Shown: piece by piece, positions 6,387 through 8,559 of the stretch
How the letters are laid out: each line of letters begins with the position of its first letter
How positions within the stretch are numbered: position 1 is the stretch's first letter
Assembly: GCA_021323815.1 (NCBI GenBank)
Contig: JAJPKG010000350.1
Span: 1-8,559, forward strand
Source: Pseudomonadota bacterium
GTDB taxonomy: Bacteria > Chloroflexota > Ktedonobacteria > Ktedonobacterales > JACDGC01
Direction: 5' to 3'
Length of the DNA stretch: 8,559 bases
Notes under the pieces: generated by a model
Databases searched by the model: none
What the model saw: only the letters and a program-made list of their open reading frames with translations
Told to the model about the DNA's origin: nothing
Position numbers and translations under genes: made by a program

Positions 6387-6420
6387 GAAGAAACCCTTCT
6401 TCGGGCATCGTTTTTGCCCG
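6387..6420 (+). promoter_or_regulatory. two adjoining hairpins in the dnaK leader
   Basis: GAAGAA-ACCC-TTCTTC (6387-6402) is a perfect six-base-pair hairpin starting near the predicted 5' end. CGGGCA-TCGTTTT-TGCCCG (6402-6420) is a second, and can be extended by about two pairs with bases outside. The two share base 6402, so they are either stacked or mutually exclusive at that pair. They could protect the 5' end of the mRNA or act in regulation. The ribosome-binding site at 6456-6461 is outside both. Confidence 0.45.
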
Positions 6421-6471
6421 GAATCATGCCTATAAAGACCGTGCTGGCAGATGTAAAAGGACGCTGAGCGT

Positions 6472-8265
<1,794 letters not shown>

Positions 8266-8310
8266 TCTTACCGAGGCAACATGCCGATGATATTCAGGAG
8301 GAAACCCAAC

Positions 8311-8559
8311 ATGACGAACCAACAAGACGCGCAACAACAACAGCCCGCCGGCAACAATGACTTGCAGCAACAATTGGAAGCTGCCCAGGCCGAAGCGGCG
8401 GCGATGAAAGATAAATATCTGCGCGCTATCGCGGATATGGATAACTTCCGCAAGATGCAAGAGAAACGCGCGCAAGACCGCGTCAAGCAGGAGAAGAAGA
8501 ATCTGCTGCTGCGCGTCATTGAGGTCATCGACGACCTGGAACGTGCCCTTGCCTATCAA
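8311..8559 (+). CDS. grpE: GrpE nucleotide-exchange factor, N-terminal part (cut by window edge)
   Basis: GrpE is a dimer that releases ADP from DnaK. The first 83 codons are present and run to the last base of the window; a full GrpE would be about 170-220. Residues 1-25 are rich in Gln and Asn and probably disordered. A long heptad-rich helix follows (about 18-70), the dimer coiled coil. Family residues are seen in KYLRAIADMDNFRK (35-48) and LLRVIEVIDDLERAL (66-80). AGGAGG at 8296-8301 lies 9 bases before the ATG, a strong ribosome-binding site. The gap from dnaK is only 45 bases with no terminator, so the two are probably one operon. dnaJ might be expected next, outside the window. Confidence 0.95.
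   Translation, partial: MTNQQDAQQQQPAGNNDLQQQLEAAQAEAAAMKDKYLRAIADMDNFRKMQEKRAQDRVKQEKKNLLLRVIEVIDDLERALAYQ

Noticed and set aside
6395..6461. RNA thermometer masking the dnaK ribosome-binding site
   Set aside because: Only four consecutive pairs (CCTT with AAGG) form between the first hairpin and the site, too few to claim masking.
6242..6471. CIRCE or HspR operator before dnaK
   Set aside because: Neither TTAGCACTC-N9-GAGTGCTAA nor a CTTGAGT-N7-ACTCAAG type repeat is present on reading both strands.

Overview
The window is 8.56 kb of fairly GC-rich bacterial DNA. I infer a member of the Chloroflexota, or a close relative. The reasons are a small multi-TM protein resembling DUF6529 next to a blue-copper lipoprotein, a helical-repeat protein of a style I associate with that phylum, and the order dnaK then grpE (as in Actinobacteria, Deinococcus and Chloroflexota, not the Firmicutes order grpE-dnaK). 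The taxon is inference; no rRNA or other decisive marker is present.

Layout: (1) 1-760, minus strand: N-terminal third of mutS, cut by the left edge. (2) 933-1763, minus strand: a 276-residue protein built from three copies of a ~74-80 residue helical repeat, with a GC-rich hairpin just after its stop. (3) 1764-2015: a divergent intergenic region with promoter-like sites and a perfect 7-bp inverted repeat. (4) 2016-3034, plus strand: a two-gene unit of a five-helix membrane protein and a lipoprotein with a complete type 1 copper site. (5) 3035-3421: a non-coding convergent spacer with a palindromic, possibly dispersed, element. (6) 3422-6241, minus strand: a single-polypeptide restriction-modification enzyme of the MmeI (type IIL) architecture, with nuclease and adenine-methyltransferase motifs intact. 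(7) 6242-6471: a divergent spacer with an exact consensus sigma-70 promoter and a leader with two hairpins. (8) 6472-8265 and 8311-8559, plus strand: a DnaK with an unusual C-terminal end, then the start of grpE, cut by the right edge.

How the genes work together: DnaK and GrpE form a chaperone and nucleotide-exchange pair in one probable operon. The membrane protein and the cupredoxin look like a small electron-transfer pair on the outer face of the membrane: three histidines of the membrane protein are predicted to lie on the same side as the lipoprotein. The MmeI-like enzyme is a one-gene defence system. Its specificity region is visibly poorer in GC than the rest of the gene, consistent with exchange of that segment. 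MutS is housekeeping mismatch repair.

I found no CRISPR array, tRNA, rRNA, transposase or phage gene, and no multi-gene system that is clearly new. The least explained items are the membrane protein/cupredoxin pair, the DnaK variant, and the palindromic spacer.
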